A DNA stretch of 64,000 nt from Leptolyngbya sp. CCY15150 (GCF_016888135.1 NZ_JACSWB010000207.1:310001-374000); one strand, 5' to 3'; numbered from the stretch's first letter, positions 19,090-28,127 are shown. Notes: generated by a model from the sequence alone, not told the origin. Translations and numbers: made by a program.

Positions 19090-19464
19090 ATGAGCGCATT
19101 TCTAGGACTGATTCCTACACCCGGCCCGATTCAACCTCAATCCCGCGTCTATGACCTGAAAGCCCGTCTTGACTGGGGCGAGCCTGCCTTGACCATCGTA
19201 GACGTGCGCGATCGCCAAGATTTCAACGCTTGCCACATCACCGGCGCTGTTTCCATCCCCCTAGACAACTTGGTGGCCCAATCCGGCAGCAACTTCGAAG
19301 TGGATCGGGACATCTATGTCTACGGCGAAACGGATGATGAAACCGCGATCGCTGCCACCACGCTGCGGGATGCCGGTTACACCCACGTGTCAGAACTACG
19401 CGGTGGCTTGGCGGCATGGAAGGCCGTGAGCTACCCCGTCGAAGTGACCACCCCTGCCGCTTAG
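19090..19464 (+). CDS. Rhodanese-like domain protein lacking the catalytic cysteine
   Basis: 124 aa, a single rhodanese homology domain. The CH2A-like strand TIVDVRDRQDFNACHITGAVSIPLDNL and the C-terminal HVSELRGGLAAWKA are family hallmarks. Active rhodaneses have Cys at the start of the active-site loop (VYCxxGxRS); here that stretch reads VYGETDDET, with no Cys. Sulfur transfer by the usual mechanism is therefore unlikely, and a binding or regulatory role is more plausible. It is monocistronic, with its own ribosome binding site and a terminator about 95 bp downstream. Confidence 0.85.
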   Translation: MSAFLGLIPTPGPIQPQSRVYDLKARLDWGEPALTIVDVRDRQDFNACHITGAVSIPLDNLVAQSGSNFEVDRDIYVYGETDDETAIAATTLRDAGYTHVSELRGGLAAWKAVSYPVEVTTPAA

Positions 19465-19558
19465 ATCCTCAGGGTAGTCTTGTCTTAAGCCGTCCTAGCT
19501 GGACGCATTCAGATCACCAGCTCTTTTATTCAGAAACTGTGACACAACATCAGTGAAG

Positions 19559-19599
19559 CACCCGCAGGCGATCGCCATGATTGACTGCGGGTGTTTTTT
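19559..19599 (+). terminator. Intrinsic terminator after the rhodanese-like gene
   Basis: Perfect 9-bp stem CACCCGCAG/CTGCGGGTG with a loop containing a HIP1 core, followed by six T. On the opposite strand the stem is not followed by T, so it acts mainly rightward, although it sits just past the ispH stop. Confidence 0.85.
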
Positions 19600-19603
19600 G
19601 GGA

Positions 19604-20812
19604 TTAATTCACCCCAGCCAGGGTCTTGATGGCGAAGATTTGCTCAATGATTGTAGCCACCACCTTATCGGGAGTGGAAGCTCCGGAGGTGACACCGATG
19701 GTCAAGGGGCCATCCGGTAGCCAGTTAACCTGGGTCTCCAACGCTCGGTGCAGCGGCTTATGCTCCACCTGATTGCCCGGGCCAATGCGATCGCCACTGT
19801 CGATGTGGTAGGACGGAATGCCGCGTTCGGTGGCAATTTCCTGTAGGTGGGTGGTGTTGGATGAATTGAAGCCACCAATCACCACCATCAGATCTAGATT
19901 TTTTTCCACCAGATCAAACATGGCATCCTGACGCTCTTGGGTGGCATCACAGATGGTGTTGAAGCTGAGGAAATGTTGATTGAGATCAATGGGGCCATAC
20001 TTTTTCATCATGGTGCGTTCAAACAGCTTGCCGATTTGCTCTGTTTCCCCTTTGAGCATGGTGGTTTGGTTGGCAATGCCCACGCGATCTAGGTCGCGAT
20101 CGGGATCGAAACCTTCGGAACAGGCAAGCCGGAATTTCTCCATGAAGACTTGGCGATCGCCCCCGTTGAGAATGTAATCACACACATACTGGGCTTCCGC
20201 CAGGTTCAGCACAATCAAATAGGTGCGGGCAAAGGAGCTAGTGGCGATGGTTTCTTCGTGGTTATATTTGCCGTGGATGATGGAGGTATGGTTGCCCTTC
20301 TTGTGCTTTTCCACCGTATTCCACACCTTAGAAACCCAGGGGCAGGTGGTGTCTACAATGGTGCAGCCGCGATCGTTGAGGAGCTGCATCTCCGGCACAC
20401 TTGCGCCAAAGGCAGGCAAAATCACCACATCCCCTTGGTCTACGACGGAGAAATCTTTTTGCCCATCCCGCACTTCAATGAAGCCCACCTTCATATCCCG
20501 CAGATGCTGGTTCACAGATGGATTATGGATAATTTCGTTGGTAATCCAAATGCGCTCTGTGGGGAACTGCTGACGGGTTTCATAGGCCATGGCCACCGCC
20601 CGCTCCACGCCCCAGCAAAACCCGAAGGCTTCTGCTAGGTGAATCGTCACATCGCCCTGGGTTAGGGTATAGTCGTGGTCGCGAATGTACTGAATGAGAT
20701 CACTTTGATACTCTGACTTCATTGCGCCCGAGACATCTTCATCGTGCCCGAAGCCTTTGCGGTGATACTTCTGAGATTGATTAAGCGATCGCTTAAAGGC
20801 TTTGGTATCCAT
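19604..20812 (-). CDS. ispH: 4-hydroxy-3-methylbut-2-enyl diphosphate reductase IspH
   Basis: Last enzyme of the MEP pathway, an iron-sulfur protein that reduces HMBPP to IPP and DMAPP for carotenoid, chlorophyll phytyl and quinone side chains. Cluster-ligand regions are visible: [27 protein letters not shown] and [14 protein letters not shown]. The substrate-contact segment [12 protein letters not shown] is also present. The 402-aa length with an N-terminal extension ([21 protein letters not shown]) is typical of cyanobacterial and plastid IspH, and fixes the start at 20812 rather than further upstream. Confidence 0.95.
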   Translation of the reverse strand: MDTKAFKRSLNQSQKYHRKGFGHDEDVSGAMKSEYQSDLIQYIRDHDYTLTQGDVTIHLAEAFGFCWGVERAVAMAYETRQQFPTERIWITNEIIHNPSVNQHLRDMKVGFIEVRDGQKDFSVVDQGDVVILPAFGASVPEMQLLNDRGCTIVDTTCPWVSKVWNTVEKHKKGNHTSIIHGKYNHEETIATSSFARTYLIVLNLAEAQYVCDYILNGGDRQVFMEKFRLACSEGFDPDRDLDRVGIANQTTMLKGETEQIGKLFERTMMKKYGPIDLNQHFLSFNTICDATQERQDAMFDLVEKNLDLMVVIGGFNSSNTTHLQEIATERGIPSYHIDSGDRIGPGNQVEHKPLHRALETQVNWLPDGPLTIGVTSGASTPDKVVATIIEQIFAIKTLAGVN

Positions 20813-21072
20813 GCTTGCTATACCCCTGGATTCTGCAACAACATTGGTATGATTGGGCCGGCTCACTGACAGCAACGGTCATTCACTAGCCTATCAGACA
20901 GTCGGAAGCCCTGCCTTAACTGTAGGATAGGAACTTCACTACACCAATCATTAGCCTAGCCATGCATAGATGGACGGTTTATCCCCAAGGAGTCCAGACC
21001 TAGTGCCTGGCTCCGGGTCTCCCTAACCCGATTCCATCCCTTCTTGATCTGCCCTGCCTTGATAAATCTGCC

Positions 21073-23085
21073 ATGAACATTCAATTTGGTCGAGAGATTT
21101 GCGGACATCTGCACAGCGCTGAAGAGCGTGAATGGTTAGTCACCAACGGCATCGGTGGCTATGCCTCCGGCACCGTGGCTGGTCTGCTGACCCGTCGCTA
21201 CCACGGGGTTTTGATTGCTGCTCTAAACCCACCGGTGCGGCGCACGCTGTTGGTGACCCAGCTCAGCGAGACTCTGGAATACGACAGCAACTACTTTCCC
21301 CTACACACCAGCCGCTGGACGAACGAGCAGGTGGATCCCACAGGGTATAACCACATTCAGCAGTTTGCCCTGGAGGGCAGCATTCCCACCTGGACATTTG
21401 CCTGCGCTGATGTGCTGCTTGAGAAGCGGATTTGGATGGAGCAGGGAGCCAATACCACCTACGTGTCTTACCATGTGAAGCGATCGCCCCAGCCGATCAA
21501 GCTCTACCTCAAGGTGCTCACCAACTACCGCGATCATCACAGCAGTACCCAGGTCGGCTTCTGGAAAATGTCGATCGAGGCAGCCGAGCACGGCGTTAAG
21601 GTGACGGCTTTCCCCAAGGCGCAGCCGGTCTATGTGCTAGCCGAGCAGGCTGAGGTCTATCTTTGCAACGAATGGTACCAAGATTTTAATCTCGCCCAAG
21701 AACACTATCGCGGGCTCCCAGCCCATGAAGATCATCTCCATGTGGCAGATTTGGCCATCACCCTAGAGCCAGGGCAAACGGTGACTGTGGTGGCTACAAC
21801 CGATGCCAATGCCAGCCTCAATGGTCAAGAGGCGATCGCCCGCCAACGAGCCCACGAACAGCACCTGCAGGAATGCTGGGCCTCCACCTCCCATAGCCAA
21901 ACAGCTCCCGACTGGATGCAGCCCCTGGTTCTAGCTGCCGATCAGTTTATTGTGAAGCGATCGCTCCCCGAGGAACCCAATGGCCGCAGCATCATCGCTG
22001 GCTATCCCTGGTTTAACGACTGGGGGCGCGACACCATGATCAGCCTGACTGGCCTGACCCTCTACACCGGGCGATCGGACATTACCGCCACCATTCTGCG
22101 CACCTATGCCGGCTACCTCGACCAAGGCATGTTGCCCAATGTCTTTCCCGATCTGGGCAAAAAACCTGGCTACAACACCGTTGATGCCGTGCTGTGGTAC
22201 TTCGAAGCCATTCGCGCCTACTATGCCGAAACGGGGGATCTGGAGCTAGTGCGCGACCTATTTCCCTTGCTGCAATCGGTGATCGACTGGCACCAGAAGG
22301 GAACTCGCTTCCAAATTCAGGTGGATCCCGATGACGGCCTGCTCTATGCAGGACAGCCTGGCAGTCAGTTGACCTGGATGGATGCCAAGATTGGCAAGTG
22401 GGTGGTCACACCTCGGGCAGGTAAGCCGGTGGAAATCAATGCCCTCTGGTATAACGCCCTCGGCACCATGGCCCAGTTGGCGATCGCCCTCGGTAAATCT
22501 ACTGAGGACTATCGAGCCCTGGCCCAGCAGACTGGAAAAGGATTCCAGCGTTTTTGGAACCCAGAGTATGGCTATTGCTACGATGTGCTCGATCCATTGG
22601 ACATGGAGGAACATGACGCATCGCTGCGCCCTAACCAACTACTGGCGATCGCCTACCCCCATAACTCCCTAGGTCTAGCCCCCTTACTCACCCCCGAGCA
22701 ACAAAAAGCCGTGGTGGATGTCTGTAGCCGTAAGCTGCTCACCTCCCACGGTTTGCGCTCCCTCAGCCCCGATGATGAACGCTACTGCGGTCACTATGGC
22801 GGCGGCTCTCGCGAGCGGGATGCCGCCTATCACCAAGGTACGGCCTGGGGTTGGCTGCTCGGCCCCTTGGTGCAAGCCCACCTCAAGGTGTATGGCGATC
22901 CTCAGCAAGCCCTGGCCTATTTAGATCCCATGGCTAGCCAGCTTCGCGCCCAGTGCATCGGCTCCCTAGGCGAAATTTTCGACGGGGATCCACCCATGCA
23001 TTCCCGAGGAGCAATCGCCCAAGCCTGGACGGTAGCCCAGGTGATCCAGGGCTGGGTGGCGATCGCCAACGCATCGGCATCGTAA
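21073..23085 (+). CDS. Glycogen debranching enzyme (amylo-alpha-1,6-glucosidase family)
   Basis: 670-aa GDE-family protein. The N-terminal domain begins with EWLVTNGIGGYASGTVAGL and RRYHGVLIAAL (residues about 18-50), the substrate-domain signature of the archaeal-type debranching enzymes. The C-terminal (alpha/alpha)6 domain carries IIAGYPWFNDWGRDTMISL (residues about 305-323) and the HQGTAWGWLLGP motif. It is expected to release glucose from alpha-1,6 branch points of glycogen in the cytosol. It ends 26 bp before the L,D-transpeptidase gene on the same strand. Confidence 0.9.
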   Translation: MNIQFGREICGHLHSAEEREWLVTNGIGGYASGTVAGLLTRRYHGVLIAALNPPVRRTLLVTQLSETLEYDSNYFPLHTSRWTNEQVDPTGYNHIQQFALEGSIPTWTFACADVLLEKRIWMEQGANTTYVSYHVKRSPQPIKLYLKVLTNYRDHHSSTQVGFWKMSIEAAEHGVKVTAFPKAQPVYVLAEQAEVYLCNEWYQDFNLAQEHYRGLPAHEDHLHVADLAITLEPGQTVTVVATTDANASLNGQEAIARQRAHEQHLQECWASTSHSQTAPDWMQPLVLAADQFIVKRSLPEEPNGRSIIAGYPWFNDWGRDTMISLTGLTLYTGRSDITATILRTYAGYLDQGMLPNVFPDLGKKPGYNTVDAVLWYFEAIRAYYAETGDLELVRDLFPLLQSVIDWHQKGTRFQIQVDPDDGLLYAGQPGSQLTWMDAKIGKWVVTPRAGKPVEINALWYNALGTMAQLAIALGKSTEDYRALAQQTGKGFQRFWNPEYGYCYDVLDPLDMEEHDASLRPNQLLAIAYPHNSLGLAPLLTPEQQKAVVDVCSRKLLTSHGLRSLSPDDERYCGHYGGGSRERDAAYHQGTAWGWLLGPLVQAHLKVYGDPQQALAYLDPMASQLRAQCIGSLGEIFDGDPPMHSRGAIAQAWTVAQVIQGWVAIANASAS

Positions 23086-23111
23086 AGACTTTTATTCATG
23101 CATCCAACATC

Positions 23112-23705
23112 ATGACCCTGTTGCACCCTTCCAGGTACCTCGTTGGTCTCGGTCGAGCTGTGGCGATCGCCCTCCTACTGAACGGTGGGGCAGCGATCGC
23201 CGAGGGACGACCGGCTGAACCAGGACAGGGGAACCTTAGCCCCGACCAGGTCACCCTCTCCCAACCCGATCTGCCCGCGCTGGGAACCTGGGATCTTTAC
23301 CTACCCGAGGAGCAGATTCAGCCCCGTATCCTCATCCGTCTCAGCGATCGGCGGGTTTACCTCTACCACGGGGATGAGGTCGTGGCCAGCTATCCCGTCG
23401 CTATCGGCCATCCCGACACCCCCACCCCCACCGGCACCTACGAAGTGTTTCAAATGGTAGTTGATCCAGCCTGGCAAAGCCCTTGGACAGGAGAGGTGCA
23501 TCCGCCAGGGCCCAACAGCGCCCTGGGCGTTCGCTGGATTGGCTTTGCCGAGATGCCCAACGGTGTCATTGGTCTCCACGGCACGCCGACGGTTTCATCC
23601 ATTGGTCAAGCCGCTTCCAATGGCTGTGTGCGCATGCACAATGCCGATGTGATGGCCCTGTTTGACCAAGTTGGCGTCGGCACTATGGTGGTCGTGGTTC
23701 CCTAG
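23112..23705 (+). CDS. L,D-transpeptidase (YkuD domain), exported
   Basis: 197 aa with an N-terminal signal-like segment (GRAVAIALLLNGGAAIAEG). The YkuD domain starts with ILIRLSDRRVYLYHGDE, and the catalytic motif is HGTPTVSSIGQAASNGCVRM with His near residue 156 and Cys near 171. It would cross-link peptidoglycan (3-3 links) or modify it in the periplasm. The start is taken at the ATG at 23112, since the longer frame overlaps the debranching gene. Its TAG stop lies in the CTAG boundary of repeat copy 2. Confidence 0.88.
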   Translation: MTLLHPSRYLVGLGRAVAIALLLNGGAAIAEGRPAEPGQGNLSPDQVTLSQPDLPALGTWDLYLPEEQIQPRILIRLSDRRVYLYHGDEVVASYPVAIGHPDTPTPTGTYEVFQMVVDPAWQSPWTGEVHPPGPNSALGVRWIGFAEMPNGVIGLHGTPTVSSIGQAASNGCVRMHNADVMALFDQVGVGTMVVVVP

Positions 23706-23812
23706 CGCCACAAGACAGAAGAAAGAAGATAGAAAAACGAAAAGGAATTTCAGGACACATAAGGTTTCCCACCTTAGCAACTAGGCGGGTTACGTCCGCC
23801 TCAGAGTACTAG
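23702..23812 (+). repeat. Dispersed CTAG-bounded heptad/hairpin element, copy 2
   Basis: The left CTAG contains the stop codon of the L,D-transpeptidase gene. Only four heptads are present, the shortest of the family. In the core the first stem is mismatched (CCCACCT against AGGCGGG), while the second, alternative stem AGGCGG/CCGCCT is perfect. It ends CTCAGAGTACTAG, and its last CTAG is also the first CTAG of the adjoining 86-bp element. Confidence 0.88.
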
Positions 23813-23894
23813 GGCGTGTTTTAAAACTCATCCAAACCCCGATTCTCTCGTACGAAAGATCAAGAGATTTAGCAGGTTTTAAAACAGAGCCTAG
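23809..23894. mobile_element. 86-bp MITE-like element with TGTTTTAAAAC inverted ends
   Basis: Both ends carry CTAG. Inside, the left end GGCGTGTTTTAAAAC and the right end (reverse complement GCTCTGTTTTAAAAC) form imperfect terminal inverted repeats with 12 of 15 bases identical. CTAG duplication and this size fit a non-autonomous element mobilised by a transposase with a YTAR target, such as IS5-group elements. No transposase is present in the window. It adjoins repeat copy 2 and shares its CTAG. Confidence 0.6.
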
Positions 23895-23966
23895 GATGAT
23901 CTCCCACCGAGCTAGGTTGAGGTGGGAGTATCTTAGACCAGCTTGAGGCGATCCCTAAGCCATCCG

Positions 23967-25118
23967 TTAAAAATCGACCCCGCGCTTCAGGTCAATGCCC
24001 TTCTCGGCATAGTGTTTATGGCAAAACACCTCCGAGTGGATGCTGGCAATATCAAAATAGGCTGGGGGATTTTTGCAGCGCCCGGTGATGATGATTTCCG
24101 TATCCCTTGGTTTGCGCAGCAGGGCCTGCACAATCGGCGGCTGGGGCAAAAGCTCTAGATCCACCGTGGGGTTGAGTTCGTCCAGGATAATGGTTTTGTA
24201 GAGTCCCGAAGCGATCGCTGCTCGGGCCAGTTCCCAGCCCCGCTCCGCTTCGACATAATCCAACTCCTGCTGCTGTCCCCGCCATACGATCGCATCTCGG
24301 CCGCAGCGCTGATGATCCACCAAACTGGGATAGCTCTGGCGCAGGGCAGCGATCGCCGAGTCTTCGGTGTAGCCGGTGCCGCCCTTCAGCCATTGCAGGA
24401 TCAGCACCCGGTGGGATTTGTCTTGGCTGATGCCTTTACCAATGGCCTGCAACGCTTTACCCAAGGCACTGGTAGACTTGCCCTTGCCTGCCCCGGTGTA
24501 GATTTCAATCCCTTCAATTCCATGGGCGACGGCATTGGGATGGTGGTGGGCCCGCATTTCTGAATGCAGATCGGCAATATCCAATAGCGGCTGGGGTGCG
24601 CCCCGGCCCGTGGCAATTACTTCCATGAAATCAGGCTTGCGCTTGAGAGTGCGCGCTACTTCATCCACAGGCAAGAGCCCCAGATCGAGCACCGGATTCA
24701 GTTCATCCAGCACCACCACCGAATAGAGCCCCGAGGCGATCGCCCCCTTGGCCACATCCCAGCCTCGCTGGGCCTCCTGTTGGTCAAACCGGGTAATTTC
24801 ATCGGGGCCAAAATATTCTGCCCGCCCCGTACGCACTTGGTCGATTAAATGGGGAAAGCCATGCTGCAGAGCTTCAATGGCGGCATCTTCATCGTAGGTG
24901 CGCCCCGGCCCTTTCAAAAATCGTAGCAGCAAGACCCGCGTTGGCTCTAGGGCATGGATACCCAGACCAATCGATCGCAGCACTACCCCCAAAGCAGCCT
25001 GGGATTTACCCTTCCCCGCCCCGTCATAGACATGGATTTGACCGGCAATGCGCTCGGATCGGTGTTGGGCCGTGCGAATACCGATGCCATTTCGAGAAAC
25101 TGCTCTGAGATTCGTCAT
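23967..25118 (-). CDS. Tandem CobO/BtuR-type P-loop protein (corrinoid adenosyltransferase-like)
   Basis: 383 aa built of two homologous CobO-type domains. Domain 1 has P-loop VYDGAGKGKSQAALG near residue 32, and domain 2 has IYTGAGKGKSTSALG near residue 222. Each repeats the AQRGWDVAKGAIASGLYSVVVLDELNPVLDLGLLP or AERGWELARAAIASGLYKTIILDELNPTVDLELLP pattern and then the ATGRGAP or ITGRCKN strand. Single-domain CobO adenosylates corrinoids in B12 synthesis; whether both halves are active here is not known. The start is the ATG at 25118, since the frame extends only to a TTG. It is flanked by inverted copies of the CTAG-bounded repeat. Confidence 0.82.
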   Translation of the reverse strand: MTNLRAVSRNGIGIRTAQHRSERIAGQIHVYDGAGKGKSQAALGVVLRSIGLGIHALEPTRVLLLRFLKGPGRTYDEDAAIEALQHGFPHLIDQVRTGRAEYFGPDEITRFDQQEAQRGWDVAKGAIASGLYSVVVLDELNPVLDLGLLPVDEVARTLKRKPDFMEVIATGRGAPQPLLDIADLHSEMRAHHHPNAVAHGIEGIEIYTGAGKGKSTSALGKALQAIGKGISQDKSHRVLILQWLKGGTGYTEDSAIAALRQSYPSLVDHQRCGRDAIVWRGQQQELDYVEAERGWELARAAIASGLYKTIILDELNPTVDLELLPQPPIVQALLRKPRDTEIIITGRCKNPPAYFDIASIHSEVFCHKHYAEKGIDLKRGVDF

Positions 25119-25498
25119 AGTTGCTGAGCTCAATCAACCCATAGAATACCAAATCAATGCAATCGGCATCTGTTTGATGGTAACACTAGGTATAGAGGAG
25201 AGCAGGAGGCGATCGCAAATCTTATTTCTAGATATAGCGTTGACGCCGAGTTGATCTCCAGTTCCCCTGTAGGCCAACATCTGTTGTGCCTTGAGCAAGC
25301 TGAAGAGATGGAGCGGGAAACTAGCTAGAATGATTGGCCAGATAGGCATCGATGGCTCTTGAAGTTGGTTGGCAAGCTGTATTGCCACATTGCTCAATGC
25401 TCAAACCTTGATAAAAAGAGGGTTGGGCCTCTATGAGAAGAGGGTTGAGCGTAGCCGAAACCCGGCCAGAGCCGCTGTGACTTGAGTCCACCTCCTGA
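25119..25498. other. Intergenic region upstream of the tandem CobO gene
   Basis: 380 bp without a supported gene. It contains a direct repeat of AGAGGGTTG (around 25417-25450) and one HIP1 site. No cobalamin riboswitch core was recognised upstream of the CobO-like gene on either strand. Confidence 0.4.
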
Positions 25499-25616
25499 CT
25501 AGTACTCTGAGGCGGACGTACCCCACCTAGTTGCTAAGGTGGAAAACCTGGTTTGTCCTAGACTTCCTTTTCGTTCTTCTGTCTTCTATCTTCGTTCTTC
25601 TATCTTGCGTTACTAG
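25499..25616 (-). repeat. Dispersed CTAG-bounded heptad/hairpin element, copy 3 (inverted)
   Basis: Reads on the minus strand: CTAGTAACGCAAGATAG, five heptads, AAAAGGAAG, then the hairpin CCACCT/AGGTGG. The AGGTGG arm pairs fully with CCACCT, whereas copies 1 and 5 use CCGCCT/AGGCGG, so both sides of one pair have changed together. It ends CTCAGAGTACTAG. This is the only copy whose left boundary does not overlap a recognisable gene end. Confidence 0.88.
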
Positions 25617-25674
25617 GTTGCAACATTGACCCATCAACCATCCCTGGGGCAACAAGCATCAAGAGAGGCGTTAT

Positions 25675-26241
25675 ATGGTCTGGGTATTGCCGCTGCGGGC
25701 AGTGGTGTTACAAAGCTTGTTTTTATTGATCGCGATCGCCACCGAGGCCGCTATCCTGCACTGGGAATTGAAGCTGTCCTACAAGCGCAGCATTGAATAT
25801 GCCACCTCCCTCAATTTGCTGTCGGTGGTCATGGGCTGGCTCGTGTTTTTCCTCGTGCTGCCTATCCTCGATGAAGGCCTTGAGCAAGCTCTGGTGGGCT
25901 ACGTCTTGTTTGATCGCCTACCAGACAGGCTGCTTCTCATTGGCGTGAGTGGGTTCATTACCTTTATGCTGAGTTTCTTCGTGAAGCTTCAGGGGCTGAA
26001 TCTGCTGGAACGCTTGCTGGAACGGGTTGAGGCTACTCCCACGACCAACGAGCCGCCTCCCCAAGCCCAAGCACGCCGCACGTTTATTTCGTCAGCCACC
26101 AGCTACAAAGGCAGCGATCGCTCCCAATTTCTCCAGCAGCCCGATAAGCGTGATGCGGTCTTGCTGGCCAATGCGGCTAGCTATACAGCCATTTCCGTAG
26201 TGCTGCTCCTGCGGTTTCTCTTCTATCGCGACCTTTCATAA
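25675..26241 (+). CDS. FraC-like filament integrity membrane protein
   Basis: 188 aa with three hydrophobic segments near residues 4-27, 43-63 and 85-103, a polar Pro/Ala-rich linker with TNEPPPQAQARR, and a C-terminal hydrophobic helix. The N-terminus (VLPLRAVVLQSLFLLIAIATEA) and the overall plan resemble FraC, a septal protein that keeps cyanobacterial filaments intact. The match is from memory and cannot be aligned here. No fraD- or fraE-like gene follows. An alternative is an unrelated small membrane protein. Confidence 0.55.
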   Translation: MVWVLPLRAVVLQSLFLLIAIATEAAILHWELKLSYKRSIEYATSLNLLSVVMGWLVFFLVLPILDEGLEQALVGYVLFDRLPDRLLLIGVSGFITFMLSFFVKLQGLNLLERLLERVEATPTTNEPPPQAQARRTFISSATSYKGSDRSQFLQQPDKRDAVLLANAASYTAISVVLLLRFLFYRDLS

Positions 26242-26244
26242 CAT

Positions 26245-26286
26245 AAAAAATCTCCCTAGCTCCAGGACAAACCAGGGACTAGGGAG
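26245..26286 (-). terminator. Intrinsic terminator for sigF
   Basis: Read leftward: stem CTCCCTAG/CTAGGGAG (8 bp) followed by ATTTTTT. The T-run is on the minus-strand transcript, so it ends the sigF message and lies immediately beyond the stop of the convergent FraC-like gene. Confidence 0.82.
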
Positions 26287-26354
26287 GATCGTATTGATCG
26301 CGAAAATCGGTTATATCTGCAGGGCTTCAAGGATTCCTGCCTATGGAAGGCATC

Positions 26355-27137
26355 TTACGGATCGCCAACCGGTGTGCTCATGATGGTGCGCAGGACGGTC
26401 AGCCCTTTTTTCACCCGGCGCGATACCGTCACCGCACTAATACCCAGGCGTTCTGCCGTTTCCTTTTGGGTCAGATCTTGCAGGAAGACAAATTCCAACA
26501 CCTCGCGGGTGCGGTTCTCCAACTGCAGCAGCGCTTGCTGGAGACGGATTTGGTCTTCTTGAGCCAGTTGGAAGCTGCGATACTGGTTATCCGGCAACAG
26601 CTCACCCAACGATGTTGCGCCACTATCCTCTTCGCACATGGGTGCATCTAGGCTGAGGGGAGAGCGATTGCGATAGGCAAGCTTGATGTCTTGCCATTCT
26701 GCCAGGGGAATGTCTAGAACGGTAGAGATTTCGACATCCGTTGGTTGGCGGTCAAGCTGCGTCCGCAGTTCACGGGTCACATGGGCGGCTTGGCGATAAA
26801 TGGTTTGCCAGCGTCGAGGAATCCGGACGGGGCTGCCCTTGTCGCGGAGATAGTGTTGGATTTCGCCTCGAATGTAGGGGATAGCAAAGGAGCTAAAGGC
26901 GTGTCCTTTCGACATATCAAAACGCTCAATCGCCCGGATTAAGCCCATGCTGCCCACTTGCATCAGGTCTTCGTAGGACTCGGTGCATTGATTAATCCAG
27001 TGGTGGGCTTCCCGACGAACTAAACCAAGATTTAATTGAACTAATTTGTTACGCAGATTGGCTGAAGGCGTATCTTGGTACTGCCGCAACAGTTGCAAAC
27101 TTTCGCTTTTCAGTTCAGTGGTGATTGTAATAGCCAT
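26355..27137 (-). CDS. sigF: RNA polymerase sigma factor SigF (group 3)
   Basis: 260-aa alternative sigma factor of the sigma-37/SigF group. Region 2 includes LVRREAHHWINQCTESYEDLMQVGSMGLIRAIERFDMSKGHAFSSFA with its -10-binding helix, region 3 begins near PRRWQTIYRQA, and region 4 is LTQKETAERLGISAVTVSRRVKKGL, the -35-binding helix-turn-helix. In Synechocystis SigF controls pilA and motility, and in filamentous species sigma factors of this type act in hormogonium development. A link to the hps cluster in this window is plausible but inferred. A leftward terminator follows. Confidence 0.88.
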   Translation of the reverse strand: MAITITTELKSESLQLLRQYQDTPSANLRNKLVQLNLGLVRREAHHWINQCTESYEDLMQVGSMGLIRAIERFDMSKGHAFSSFAIPYIRGEIQHYLRDKGSPVRIPRRWQTIYRQAAHVTRELRTQLDRQPTDVEISTVLDIPLAEWQDIKLAYRNRSPLSLDAPMCEEDSGATSLGELLPDNQYRSFQLAQEDQIRLQQALLQLENRTREVLEFVFLQDLTQKETAERLGISAVTVSRRVKKGLTVLRTIMSTPVGDP

Positions 27138-28127
27138 GACGAGCTCAGGAGTTTACGTTAGTTTTCCGAATAGCAACTTCAATGAATCGAAAACTAAAAG
27201 ATGGCGCTGGTTAGAGATGCACAGGTTGGCAGACTACGACGCTGGGACGAACATCCCAACTAGGGCACACCTGGCAAAACTCGGAGTTGTGTAGATGCAA
27301 AGCCGTATGGGCGATCAACATATATCCTGGGTTGTCACTCGTTCCTATGGGATACAGACTTGTTAATCGCGTTTTCTGAAGGGTTTACAAAAATGATGGT
27401 GGGCTACATCAACGGCGTTAACCGTGAGTGCTTTACCCAGTGAGATGCTCTGACGCTGCACATTTAAGGTATTCGCTTAAGGGTTGTTACAACAACTGCA
27501 TTTTTACTGAACCCAATCCCCCCTGCAAAGATGCGATCGCCGCCATGCACAGCTTTTGACGCCTCTTATCCTATGCCATCCCTAGGGAAAATGGGACATC
27601 ATTGCCCCTAGCATTACACTTTCTTTAAACTCAACCCGCCTTATAACAAGACCAGAGGCTACTATCCGGGATTATCACAGCCCTGCTTGAATAAAGGGGA
27701 TCAACACAACCGCCTTTTTGCAGGCTATAAACCTGATTAAATCGCTGAATCCTTTGATTTAACAGGCGATCGCAGCTTTAAACCTTGCGCTTCGTATCAA
27801 ATCTTGAAACTATGTAAACGAGATCGTGGGTTTTACGTAGATGCCTACCCATATCCACCCTTCTATTGAAATGCTGAAGTACATTTGTTACAACTCTCAA
27901 CATATGTTCTTCACCCTACGTTGTTCTCAACCTACGTTTCTCAACATAAACCCATCGACTAGACCCTACCCATTCAAGCCCCTACCATGCCCCTACAATA
28001 GTGCTGTGTTCCACAACTTGGGCATCCAACGTACGGTATATCGATAGGTAGTCGAATTCGGGCCGTTCAGGGCTTGAAGATCGATGGTTTGGATGTATTA
28101 GCGATATCAGGGAGATCCTTAGTAACG
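27138..28127. other. Long divergent intergenic region (sigF / FAD oxidoreductase)
   Basis: About 990 bp, AT-richer than its surroundings, between divergent genes. It should hold the promoters of both. Short frames, for example at 27841-28047, have no ribosome binding site or family signal and end without context. No tRNA or known small RNA was recognised, but the length leaves room for one. Confidence 0.45.

Noticed and set aside
27841-28047. 68-codon frame in the long sigF upstream region
   Set aside because: Low-complexity AT-rich translation with no ribosome binding site.
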